From the NCBI GenBank assembly GCA_016764535.1, contig JAESRR010000219.1, positions 1 through 6,759 of the forward strand: a stretch of 6,759 bases of DNA, read 5' to 3'. Position numbers and translations under genes: made by a program. This DNA is from Cohaesibacteraceae bacterium. GTDB taxonomy: Bacteria > Pseudomonadota > Alphaproteobacteria > Rhizobiales > Cohaesibacteraceae. Positions 1 to 5,711 of this stretch are shown here, in pieces. Below the pieces are notes generated by a model. It had not been told where the DNA came from. It saw nothing but the letters and a program-made list of their open reading frames with translations, and searched no databases. The first letter of the stretch is position 1. The number at the start of each line of letters is the position of its first letter.

Positions 1-41
1 TCACGCAACCTGTTTTGTTCTTTCAGTCGCTGTTGATCCAT
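1..41 (-). CDS. Possible N-terminal fragment of a small ORF running off the left edge
   Basis: A minus-strand ATG at 41-39 opens a frame that stays open to the window edge and reads MDQQRLKEQNRLR. It lies 53 bp beyond the hicB stop in the same direction, so it could be a further gene of that transcript. The only Shine-Dalgarno-like bases (CCAGG) are just one nucleotide from the ATG, which is too close. Thirteen hydrophilic codons are too few to judge coding potential, so this may be chance. Confidence 0.2.
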   Translation of the reverse strand, partial: MDQQRLKEQNRLR

Positions 42-84
42 GCCTGGTATTCAAAGGTTTGATGTGGGTGGGGTAGTGATGAAT

Positions 85-116
85 GTTTGCTGGATCAAAC
101 AATATTCAATTGTTTG
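85..116. repeat. Hairpin-forming inverted repeat at the 3' end of hicB
   Basis: CAAACAAT (96-103) and ATTGTTTG (109-116) form a perfect 8-bp inverted repeat around the loop ATTCA, overlapping the hicB stop codon at 95-97. A second GTTTG at 85-89 can also pair with CAAAC at 96-100, so two mutually exclusive hairpins are possible. No T-run follows the stem on the minus strand, so it is not a canonical intrinsic terminator. It may protect the 3' end of the transcript or be incidental in AT-rich sequence. Confidence 0.35.
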
Positions 117-496
117 CGGGCAGCACTGGCCAGCCATGCCGCGCGGCTGACTTTTCGCTCCCGAGCGTTGCTGTCAATGGCCTCAAGCAATGATGCGTCG
201 AAGGTGACGTTGGCCCGGACAGTGCGACTGCCCATGGCAATGTATTGAATTGCAGTCATCACCGCTCCGTTTGAAATATCGGCCTTTACATCGGTACGTG
301 CCAGCAATATGTCCGGTGAAATCGGGTCCGGAATGTTTCCGATATCATCCTCAAAATACAATTGCAAAGCCTCGCTTGCACTTAGTATTGCTTCCTCAAA
401 AGTATCACCAGCAGAAAATACAGTTTCAAATTCAGGAAAACTGACGCCGAAACAGCTATTGTCATCTTTCTCGATCAGTGCCTGGTAGTATGTCAT
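95..496 (-). CDS. hicB: HicB-family antitoxin with C-terminal ribbon-helix-helix domain
   Basis: This is the antitoxin of a type II HicAB pair. By family knowledge it binds and neutralises the HicA mRNA interferase and represses its own operon. Residues 1 to about 75 are the degenerate RNase-H-like HicB fold: an N-terminal strand (MTYYQALIEKDD), then CFGVSFPEF and the family-typical AGDTFEEAILSASEAL helix. Residues 90-130 (strand RTVRANVTFD, helix LLEAIDSNARERKVS, helix RAAWLASAARKQL) read as a ribbon-helix-helix DNA-binding domain. The length of 133 aa is normal. The ATG at 496 has a good Shine-Dalgarno (GAGGAAG, about 5 nt away). It lies 73 bp downstream of hicA, a wider gap than in many hicAB pairs. 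It appears intact. Confidence 0.93.
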   Translation of the reverse strand: MTYYQALIEKDDNSCFGVSFPEFETVFSAGDTFEEAILSASEALQLYFEDDIGNIPDPISPDILLARTDVKADISNGAVMTAIQYIAMGSRTVRANVTFDASLLEAIDSNARERKVSRAAWLASAARKQLNIV

Positions 497-569
497 TTTG
501 CTTCCTCATAAAAGTTTGGTTCAGGGAAATCCGATTGGTAAATAGATATTGTGAAAGCAATAAGGGCGG

Positions 570-755
570 TTACATCCAGCCTGCCATCTTTGCTATTTTT
601 CTTGCTGTGCCAAGTGGCAGATCTTTTTTCGGATGGGGGACAATAACAATTCTGCCCAATAAATCCCTGAATTTGTGATGGGAGCCCTTAATTGAAATCA
701 ATTCAAACCCTTCCTTTTTCAATCGTGATATGATGCGTTTACTGTTTAGCTCCAT
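570..755 (-). CDS. hicA: HicA-family mRNA interferase toxin
   Basis: This is the toxin of the HicAB pair, a small double-stranded-RNA-binding-fold ribonuclease that by family knowledge cleaves mRNA and arrests growth. The 61-aa product has the full HicA pattern: an N-terminal helix (SKRIISRLKKEGFEL), the catalytic-histidine motif GSHHKF at residues 24-29 (His26 is the expected catalytic residue), the strand RIVIVPHP, and the conserved C-terminal GTARKIAKMAGW helix. No key residue is missing, so an active toxin is expected. I chose the ATG at 755. An in-frame GTG at 758 directly before it would add one residue. The Shine-Dalgarno is weak (GAGA about 9-12 nt upstream). Toxin-before-antitoxin order is typical. 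Transcription most likely starts from the promoter at 805-833. Confidence 0.95.
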   Translation of the reverse strand: MELNSKRIISRLKKEGFELISIKGSHHKFRDLLGRIVIVPHPKKDLPLGTARKIAKMAGWM

Positions 756-804
756 CACGTTTTATCTCGATTTGGATCAACTCAAAATTCGTTGTTTGAA
801 AATG

Positions 805-833
805 AAAATACCACAAAACCTGGTTTCTGTCAA
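805..833 (-). promoter_or_regulatory. Sigma70-type promoter of hicAB
   Basis: On the minus strand TTGACA (833-828), identical to the -35 consensus, is followed after exactly 17 nt by TATTTT (810-805), a 4/6 match to the -10. Transcription would start near 798, giving a leader of about 40 nt before the hicA ATG. The position, orientation and spacing all fit the toxin-antitoxin operon. Confidence 0.65.
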
Positions 834-836
834 AAT

Positions 837-889
837 TTAGTGAGTAGTATAATGCGCATTGTAAATCGATTAGTGGGTATTATAATGCG
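837..889. repeat. Two 20-nt direct repeats upstream of the hicAB promoter (operator-like)
   Basis: The 20-mers at 837-856 and 870-889 share the pattern (T)TAGTGRGTAKTATAATGCG and match at 18 of 20 positions. They start 33 bp apart, about three helical turns, which would place bound proteins on the same DNA face. The first copy overlaps a larger near-palindrome, TATAATGC/GCATTGTA (848-863, one mismatched pair). The array ends 4 bp from the hicAB -35 box. The simplest reading is a binding site for the RHH domain of HicB or another regulator. The TATAAT in each copy could alternatively be a rightward -10 box (TTGTAA, 16 nt, TATAAT at 859-886), but no plus-strand gene follows for 700 bp. Confidence 0.6.
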
Positions 890-912
890 TCTTACTGATT
901 TTATGCTGAAAA

Positions 913-1437
913 TTATTTTCCAATCGGCTCATCAATCTTTGCTGCACAATCCGGTAACCGGGAGAGAACCAGATTGCGGGACGGGCGGATTTTTTGTGGT
1001 AGTTCCTGCAACACGTCGTCGATAACTTCTGCCGAGACTGTTCCGACCACGCAGCCATAGTCCTTCAAGTCACCTTCCGGGTTATTTTCTTTCCATTTTT
1101 TATAGTCGTTATGTTCAAAAGCCGCTGCAGCGACAAGACCCGCAAGCGGGACAGCGACCATGCCGCGTCGCAGGCGGGCTTTGGCCTTGGTGCGAACGAC
1201 CGCTTTGGCGACAGCCTTTTTGCGTTTGATGAGCATGCGGGTTCTGGTGCGGGCAATGGCAGCCGCGATGGCTCTGCGGTTCGCAACAGCAGTGGTGAGT
1301 GCGCCTGCGGCCATGGTTGTCACCTGGGTTGTGAGGGAAATGGCCCAAAGACCCAGACTGATGGTTGTCGTTGCCAAAGACACGCACAGCATCATGAGGA
1401 AAGTGGTGGTCCTGAGGAATGTAAATAATTTTAGCAT
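913..1437 (-). CDS. Uncharacterised membrane protein with Ala/Arg/Lys-rich cationic helix
   Basis: I do not recognise this 174-aa protein. Residues 7-36 are a long hydrophobic stretch, a membrane anchor or signal. Residues 48-91 form an Ala-rich helix with 16 Arg/Lys in 38 positions (54-91). Residues 92-107 (GMVAVPLAGLVAAAAF) could be a second membrane segment. There is no acidic residue before Glu108. The remaining tail is soluble and mixed in charge (DYKKWKENNPEG, then VSAEVIDDVLQELPQ), with Cys129 and Cys164. The positive charge between the hydrophobic segments suggests a cytoplasmic loop with the C-terminus outside, though this is inferred. I chose the ATG at 1437 (AGG 9 nt upstream). A TTG at 1443 would add two residues. 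Long overlapping frames on both strands reflect the GC-rich Ala/Arg codons. This frame is longest and has a protein-like tail. Confidence 0.7.
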   Translation of the reverse strand: MLKLFTFLRTTTFLMMLCVSLATTTISLGLWAISLTTQVTTMAAGALTTAVANRRAIAAAIARTRTRMLIKRKKAVAKAVVRTKAKARLRRGMVAVPLAGLVAAAAFEHNDYKKWKENNPEGDLKDYGCVVGTVSAEVIDDVLQELPQKIRPSRNLVLSRLPDCAAKIDEPIGK

Positions 1438-1515
1438 TGTCAATTGCCTGATTTATTTGCAATAAGTCGTCTTTAACATGGTTCTGTATTCGCTAAATTG
1501 AAAGAGGCGGATTTT

Positions 1516-1557
1516 GTTGGATCATGGAGAATATAATTCAATCCAACGAATGGATTG
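1516..1557. promoter_or_regulatory. -10-like TATAAT embedded in overlapping inverted repeats
   Basis: A perfect TATAAT (1532-1537, plus strand) lies inside an inverted repeat, GTTGGAT (1516-1522) and ATCCAAC (1541-1547). The right arm overlaps a second perfect inverted repeat, CAATCCA (1539-1545) and TGGATTG (1551-1557), with a 5-nt loop. The two structures compete for the same arm. There is no good -35 box at 16-18 nt, which would fit an activator-dependent promoter for the gene at 1602. Promoter identity is tentative, but the repeats are directly visible. Confidence 0.4.
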
Positions 1558-1601
1558 GAAAGTAAACCTGGGCGTGAGGTCGCGTTTAATGAACGGTCAC
1601 G

Positions 1602-2033
1602 ATGTTTTCTAAAGTCAACCGTGAACGCTGCCTGGCCACATTTTCCCTTGCGGGATGGTGGTCGATGTTCAGCGTACCGGCGTTAGCTGAAGTTTGTGAT
1701 AAATTGGTACCAATGTGGAACCCGTCCCATGGGCCTGTTGGACAAATCGAACATACGCTCAACACATTTCTCAACCCGTTTATTGGTGTGCCCGTAGCGA
1801 TTTTATTGCTCACTGGTCTGGGTTTTAGAAATCGTTTTGTGAAGAGCATATGCCTTGCGATGTTACTCATCTTCACTTGGGTAATTGCTTCAGGATATGA
1901 TGATCGAGTGTATGAGGCTGCGATGGCTGAAGGGTGTGTAACAAAGCCGGTTTTATCGACCGTTGTTATGGCTGGCATTTGTATTTGGCTTACATATCGG
2001 CTTGTTAAGGGACCACGCAATTTAATGTCATAA
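1602..2033 (+). CDS. Small membrane protein with signal peptide, function unknown
   Basis: The 143-aa product starts with a plausible Sec signal peptide: basic n-region KVNRER, hydrophobic core CLATFSLAGWWSMFSV, cleavage PALA/E after residue 29. A short external segment with Cys32 and the sequence MWNPSHGPVG follows. Three hydrophobic segments lie at about 60-75, 81-97 and 117-135. Cys112 sits in the loop between the last two and might pair with Cys32 if both face the periplasm. I recognise no family. A stop codon at 1590-1592 in the same frame makes the ATG at 1602 the first possible start. Its Shine-Dalgarno is poor, so the ATG at 1665 cannot be excluded, but that would remove the signal peptide's basic region. 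It appears monocistronic, 129 bp before the next gene. Confidence 0.72.
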   Translation: MFSKVNRERCLATFSLAGWWSMFSVPALAEVCDKLVPMWNPSHGPVGQIEHTLNTFLNPFIGVPVAILLLTGLGFRNRFVKSICLAMLLIFTWVIASGYDDRVYEAAMAEGCVTKPVLSTVVMAGICIWLTYRLVKGPRNLMS

Positions 2034-2088
2034 TCAATGGCAAATATCCAGATATCACAGGCTTCATTCCAGAGATCCAAACTATTCA

Positions 2089-2118
2089 TTGTCGTTCGTA
2101 AAATGTACGGCATATGGT
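2089..2118 (+). promoter_or_regulatory. Weak candidate promoter for the NIPSNAP gene
   Basis: TTGTCG (2089-2094) and TATGGT (2113-2118), separated by 18 nt, each match 4 of 6 consensus bases. They sit 45 bp before the NIPSNAP start. A match this weak is easily found by chance. Confidence 0.25.
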
Positions 2119-2162
2119 TCTGACCCGAACGCAAAGTACACTCAATCAATAGGGAGACGAAC

Positions 2163-2468
2163 ATGATCACATGCTACATCAACTACGAAATTGACCCGGA
2201 CAGGATCGAGGAGTTCGAAACCTATGCCAAGCTCTGGATTCCTCTTGTCGAGAAGTTTGGCGGCACACATCACGGCTACTTTTTGCCCAAAGAAAGCGCC
2301 AGCGATCTTGCGATTGCCCTGTTTTCGTTTCCCTCACTTGCGGATTATGAGAAATACCGTAAGGACAGTATGAAGGATGAGGCATGTCTGGCAGCTTTTG
2401 AATATGCCAAACAAACCAAATGTATACGCCGGTACGATCGACAGTTTTTGAGGCCGGTCTTGCGTTAA
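2163..2468 (+). CDS. NIPSNAP-family protein (ferredoxin-like alpha/beta barrel)
   Basis: This 101-aa protein matches the single-domain bacterial NIPSNAP pattern. It begins with a beta strand (MITCYINYEIDP), then the helix IEEFETYAKLWIPLVEKFGG, the HHGYFLP motif at 36-42, the strand ALFSFPSLADYEKYR, and the closing IRRYDRQFLRPVL strand typical of the family. These proteins form dimeric alpha/beta barrels related to Dabb/ABM monooxygenase-like folds. The biochemical role in bacteria is not established, and the protein is presumably cytosolic as it has no signal peptide. The start is well supported by GGGAG 6 nt before the ATG. It converges on the GDPD gene with only 19 bp between the stops, and I see no clear bidirectional terminator there. 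Confidence 0.88.
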   Translation: MITCYINYEIDPDRIEEFETYAKLWIPLVEKFGGTHHGYFLPKESASDLAIALFSFPSLADYEKYRKDSMKDEACLAAFEYAKQTKCIRRYDRQFLRPVLR

Positions 2469-2487
2469 ATCTGCACGTTAACTTTCG

Positions 2488-3471
2488 TTACTCATAGAGA
2501 TTTGGATAATCGGTAATCAGGCCATCAACGCCCATGGCGATAATCTTCCTGACGTCTTTGGGATTGTTCACTGTCCAGGGGATCACTTTCAAGCCAAGTA
2601 CATGGGCTTCTGAAACCAGTTTTTCAGTTAGTTCACGGTGGTAGGGTGACCAGACTTTGCCGCCTGCGGCTTTAACCAGTTCCGGAACGGACCCATCGTG
2701 ATCATCGACATCAAACCCGGCTGTCCACCCTGTGGTTCCAGCCTGTCCAACGCCAATATTGTCCAGCCATCTTTGTTGAGCCGTTAAATAAACAGTTGGT
2801 ATGCCGGAGGCTTGTTTCTGAACCAATTGAAGCGTGCGCCAGTCAAACGACTGGATCGCGACACGCGTCTGCATTTTGTGTGCCTTGATAACATCGAGCA
2901 TCAGGCTGACAAAACGTTCGGGGGTAACAGTTTTTGAATTTTGCCCGGGTGCAAGTTTGGTCTCGATGTTAAAACGGACATTGTTGTTCCCGGACGCGGT
3001 AACAAGTTCAAACAAATCGGAGAGCCTGGGGATTTTTTGAAAACCGGCACTCTTTTGATAGGGAAAGCGCTTCGCGTAGCTGGACGCGGGATTTACTTCG
3101 CCAACATCAAATGTGGCGAGCTCCGTATAATCAAGCTCCCCGAGCAGGCTGGATTTATCCTTTACCCATTCGCCGTTTGAATTGCGGGTCATATTCGGAT
3201 TGAGATACGCATCATGATGAATAACCACCACACCATCTTTGGTGATGCCCAGATCAAGTTCCAGGGTCGTTACACCAATTTTGAGAGCGCGGGTAAATCC
3301 TGCCAGTGTATTTTCGGGCAGCAATCCGCGCGCGCCACGATGGCCCTGCAAATCAAAGTCTTTGCTGACTTTAACACCGGCGACACTTTTAGCGCCTTGT
3401 GCGGTTGCAAACTGGCCTGGCAACAGAGTGATAAGGCTTGCCAATAGTCCTGCACATAAACGCTGCTTCAT
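2488..3471 (-). CDS. Periplasmic glycerophosphodiester phosphodiesterase (GDPD family)
   Basis: The enzyme hydrolyses glycerophosphodiesters, the deacylation products of phospholipids, to sn-glycerol-3-phosphate and the free alcohol, supplying phosphate and glycerol-3-phosphate. The 327-aa product has a signal peptide (MKQR, hydrophobic core to about residue 20, probable cleavage at ATAQ/G near 25), so it should act in the periplasm. The TIM-barrel GDPD signature is complete: HRGARG at 44-49 (His44, Arg45), PEN at 52-54 (Glu53), ELD at 71-73 (Glu71, Asp73), HHD at 85-87 (His86 catalytic), Glu170/Lys172 in FNIETK, the QSFD strand at 207-210, and the closing GLITDYP. The Glu/Asp set is the expected divalent-metal ligand set. 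The start is supported by AAGGGG 6 nt before the ATG. The form is GlpQ/UgpQ-like, but I do not assign a symbol because no transport genes adjoin it. Confidence 0.93.
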   Translation of the reverse strand: MKQRLCAGLLASLITLLPGQFATAQGAKSVAGVKVSKDFDLQGHRGARGLLPENTLAGFTRALKIGVTTLELDLGITKDGVVVIHHDAYLNPNMTRNSNGEWVKDKSSLLGELDYTELATFDVGEVNPASSYAKRFPYQKSAGFQKIPRLSDLFELVTASGNNNVRFNIETKLAPGQNSKTVTPERFVSLMLDVIKAHKMQTRVAIQSFDWRTLQLVQKQASGIPTVYLTAQQRWLDNIGVGQAGTTGWTAGFDVDDHDGSVPELVKAAGGKVWSPYHRELTEKLVSEAHVLGLKVIPWTVNNPKDVRKIIAMGVDGLITDYPNLYE

Positions 3472-3862
3472 GATTTACCCCTTTTTAAAACCGATCACGA
3501 GCATAGAACGAAAATTCCATTTCCCGCTATCAAAATTTGTTCAGAACTCTTTTCATGTTGGTTGTTTGGTATGAATTTTATTTCTCTGTTATTTTTTCAG
3601 GACATTGGGATTTGCATAAACTCGCTATCAGGGTAGCGATGATGACCGGGTTAATTCAACAGTCCCTTCTTTTGCAATTTGAAGATGTTTTGTACAGAGC
3701 TCTAAATTTGATGCAGGGAAGGTTCAGGGTGGAATTTGTTTCGTCCGAAATGCCCAAAGTGCACAAAATCCAACCGTTCATTCCAGATCAGGCTGGATGA
3801 AATCGCCGTGTTAGCTGGTATCGATTGCCAGGAAAATACGCTCCTTGCTAAGCCCATAGTTG

Positions 3863-3878
3863 AATATTTTCAAATATT
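3863..3878. repeat. Perfect AT-rich palindrome upstream of the operon promoter
   Basis: AATATTT (3863-3869), TC, AAATATT (3872-3878) is a perfect 7-bp inverted repeat with a 2-bp centre. It ends 7 bp before the TTGACA box. The size, symmetry and location suit a dimeric regulator's operator. Its AT-richness and position near -40 to -60 also suit an UP element. Confidence 0.5.
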
Positions 3879-3885
3879 GGTAAAT

Positions 3886-3914
3886 TTGACAAGGGTCTGT
3901 TTTGCTCTCACAAT
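3886..3914 (+). promoter_or_regulatory. Sigma70-type promoter of the coiled-coil operon
   Basis: A consensus TTGACA (3886-3891) is followed after 17 nt by CACAAT (3909-3914), a 4/6 -10 match. Transcription would start near 3921, leaving a leader of about 27 nt before the ATG at 3948. Confidence 0.6.
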
Positions 3915-3947
3915 GGTTGTAATAATGGAGAAAAACGGGGAATTTCA

Positions 3948-5711
3948 ATGTCAGATCTTGCAAATACCATCACAATTGCTGATGTCCCATATGTTGTAAC
4001 TGAATTGCCAAAACCAAATTCGCCACTGGTTGTTGCCAGCAGGCAAAAGGTCCTCGATACGCTCATTATTGATGACATGGTGCCAAATCTGGATCGGATA
4101 AGCCACCTGTTGCATCTTGCCTATGTTGGCGTGCGCGAGGACGCGGACATCACCAATCAGGTTACGCAACTTCAATATGATTTCATGGATCTGTGTACAG
4201 ATATGACCCTCTCCATGGATACGATCCAGTCTTCCACCGGGCCGCTGCTTAAACGTCTTCACTGGTTTTCCAAATTGCTCTACCGGGGCAAGGAAGTGAA
4301 AGCGTTCAGGTTTCTTGAGGCATGTAACGAGCATGCAACCCAGATGGCGACAGCAGCGCACAAGCTTTCTGCGCGGTTTGATAAACTGGCTGATACCGCG
4401 CAGGCCACCCAGATAAACACCACCACCGCCCAGGGTCTTGAGCAAGACGATAAAAATGCGTTGAAGAAACGCATGGACAAAATCAAGGAACAGCAGGCCT
4501 CGGGTAATAAAAGGCGCGATCTGCTATCAGATGAAATTGATGATGCCAAAACCCGCTATGCGGCCGCATTGGAAGAGCAACACTCTCAGGAAACGGCTGC
4601 GAACAAACTGGCATTGGTGAAGGCCTTTACGGGCATGGTAGGCCAGGCGGTCGGCGGTATTTCCAGCGCCTATGTCATGTCCAGAAACCCGATGGCAGGC
4701 ATGGGCGGAATGGGCCAGCAAAATTATGCCAACAATGGCGGGTATCCGTCTGATCAAAACGGCATGAGCCAGCAGGGCGGGGGAGGTTATGATGCTGGTT
4801 ACGGCAGTGCCATGAATGACGACATGATGCAGCAGGATATGGCTGATATGGGGCCGGTCGATCAGAGTATGGGGACTACGCTCAATAATCCTGACTATCT
4901 GGACGGCCCGGGACCTGGTGATGATTATGACGATATGAATGGAGTTGATGACGGCACGACTTCAGATCTCAACCAGCCCACAGTTGTACAGTCGGCGCAC
5001 ATTATTCGGCAGCAGCGATATGTAGCCGCCCGGGGTATTGGGTACAACGCCAACATGGCCCGGTCCGGCAATTCAACAATGCCACAATCGCAAAAGACCC
5101 AGGCGCAATCCCTGCAAGAACAAACAATGAAACAACTTGAAATTCAGATGTCGCTGCAAAAAGAACAGCGCGAACTACTTGGCAATCTTGAAGCTTTTGC
5201 GTCTGAACTCACTCATAAAAAGGATGACACAGATTATCTAACGCACGCAATTGCAGCGATGGATGCAGCCATTGGTGCGCTTAAGAAAATATCCAGCTCG
5301 TTTAAAAATATAGGCAAAAACTGGCAGTCCTTCTCCGATGATCTGAAAAATCTTGGCAGCGCCGATATGGAAGAGAACATCAAAATGTTTACGTCTGCCG
5401 ATGATCCCCTGGAAGAACGCCTGAAGGACTATCACGATCCGGACACCATGACGAGCATTGTGACCAATTACGCCGCCTGGCAGGGGTTGTATTTGGTGAT
5501 TGGTCAAATCGCCAAAAAAGTTGATGGCGCACGCAAAGTCTCTTCGAACCTTTACGATCGAAATGTGTCAGTCAGCGAAGCGCACACCATAGCCCTGAAG
5601 CTTGGTACAAAACTCAAGGAGAGTGCTGAAGCCGAACTGAAAATTCTTGATAGTCAGATCAAGGAAAACGAGATTCTGCACAAAAGAGTGTCCGAGGGAG
5701 CGGAGGCGTGA
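3948..5711 (+). CDS. Large helical/coiled-coil protein with hydrophobic segment and acidic Met/Gly linker; first gene of operon
   Basis: I do not recognise this 587-aa protein. Residues 33-220 are helical, with a strongly heptad-like charged stretch at about 163-220. Residues 221-244 are hydrophobic and Gly/Ala-rich (core VKAFTGMVGQAVGGISSAYV), long enough for a membrane-active helix. Residues 247-353 are low complexity: 16 Asp, 11 Met, many Gly/Asn/Gln and no Glu, Lys or Arg, so probably disordered. Residues 385-585 return to amphipathic helices, including NWQSFSDDLKNL and a hydrophobic YAAWQGLYLVIGQIA patch. There is no signal peptide, so it is cytoplasmic or exported by another route. GGGG 7 nt before the ATG is the likely ribosome site. 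Two long helical halves around a hydrophobic segment recall HBL/NHE- and XaxA/YaxA-type alpha pore-forming proteins. Alternatives are a structural or scaffold protein. Its stop overlaps the next gene. Confidence 0.9.
   Translation: MSDLANTITIADVPYVVTELPKPNSPLVVASRQKVLDTLIIDDMVPNLDRISHLLHLAYVGVREDADITNQVTQLQYDFMDLCTDMTLSMDTIQSSTGPLLKRLHWFSKLLYRGKEVKAFRFLEACNEHATQMATAAHKLSARFDKLADTAQATQINTTTAQGLEQDDKNALKKRMDKIKEQQASGNKRRDLLSDEIDDAKTRYAAALEEQHSQETAANKLALVKAFTGMVGQAVGGISSAYVMSRNPMAGMGGMGQQNYANNGGYPSDQNGMSQQGGGGYDAGYGSAMNDDMMQQDMADMGPVDQSMGTTLNNPDYLDGPGPGDDYDDMNGVDDGTTSDLNQPTVVQSAHIIRQQRYVAARGIGYNANMARSGNSTMPQSQKTQAQSLQEQTMKQLEIQMSLQKEQRELLGNLEAFASELTHKKDDTDYLTHAIAAMDAAIGALKKISSSFKNIGKNWQSFSDDLKNLGSADMEENIKMFTSADDPLEERLKDYHDPDTMTSIVTNYAAWQGLYLVIGQIAKKVDGARKVSSNLYDRNVSVSEAHTIALKLGTKLKESAEAELKILDSQIKENEILHKRVSEGAEA
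5694..5700 (+). promoter_or_regulatory. Ribosome binding site deciding the GTG start at 5708
   Basis: GAGGGAG (5694-5700) lies 7 nt before the GTG at 5708, within the last codons of the preceding gene. It supports the GTG start over the in-frame ATG at 5726. A second GGAGG (5702-5706) is one nucleotide from the GTG and too close to serve. Confidence 0.6.

Larger units (their letters stand above)
3472..3947. other. 476-bp intergenic region, mostly without recognisable features
   Basis: This stretch separates the divergent GDPD gene and coiled-coil operon. The left part contains a small hairpin, TCGCTA (3622-3627) and TAGCGA (3634-3639). The only well-supported elements are at its right end (palindrome 3863-3878 and promoter 3886-3914). 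Short open frames exist (3537-3800 and, from a TTG, 3736-3999). Neither has a convincing ribosome binding site, and the second overlaps the start of the 587-aa gene, so I do not call them. I found no clear GDPD promoter. Confidence 0.6.

Noticed and set aside
859..886. Rightward promoter TTGTAA, 16 nt, TATAAT within the direct repeats
   Set aside because: No plus-strand gene follows until 1602, and the transcript would be antisense to the 913-1437 gene. The motif is better explained as part of the repeats, though an antisense RNA cannot be excluded.
1111..1465. Long open frames on the plus strand and a second minus frame rich in Arg, Ala and His
   Set aside because: They overlap the 913-1437 gene completely and arise from its GC-rich Ala/Arg codons. 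None has a ribosome site or a protein-like tail as that gene does.
2469..2487. Bidirectional terminator between the convergent NIPSNAP and GDPD genes
   Set aside because: The 19-bp gap contains only the short palindrome GTTAAC, with no stem-loop and no T-run.
3537..3800. 87-codon plus-strand frame in the intergenic region with a hydrophobic start
   Set aside because: It has no ribosome binding site, no recognisable domain and a composition consistent with AT-rich non-coding DNA.
3712..3999. Open frame with a CPKC motif (TTG start at 3736) suggesting a zinc-ribbon-like peptide
   Set aside because: It contains only one CxxC, has no convincing Shine-Dalgarno, runs through the palindrome and promoter, and overlaps the start of the 587-aa gene.
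3951..4445. 164-codon minus-strand frame inside the 587-aa gene
   Set aside because: It is a shadow of the plus-strand gene, with no ribosome site and no protein-like features, while the plus frame is far longer and promoter-led.
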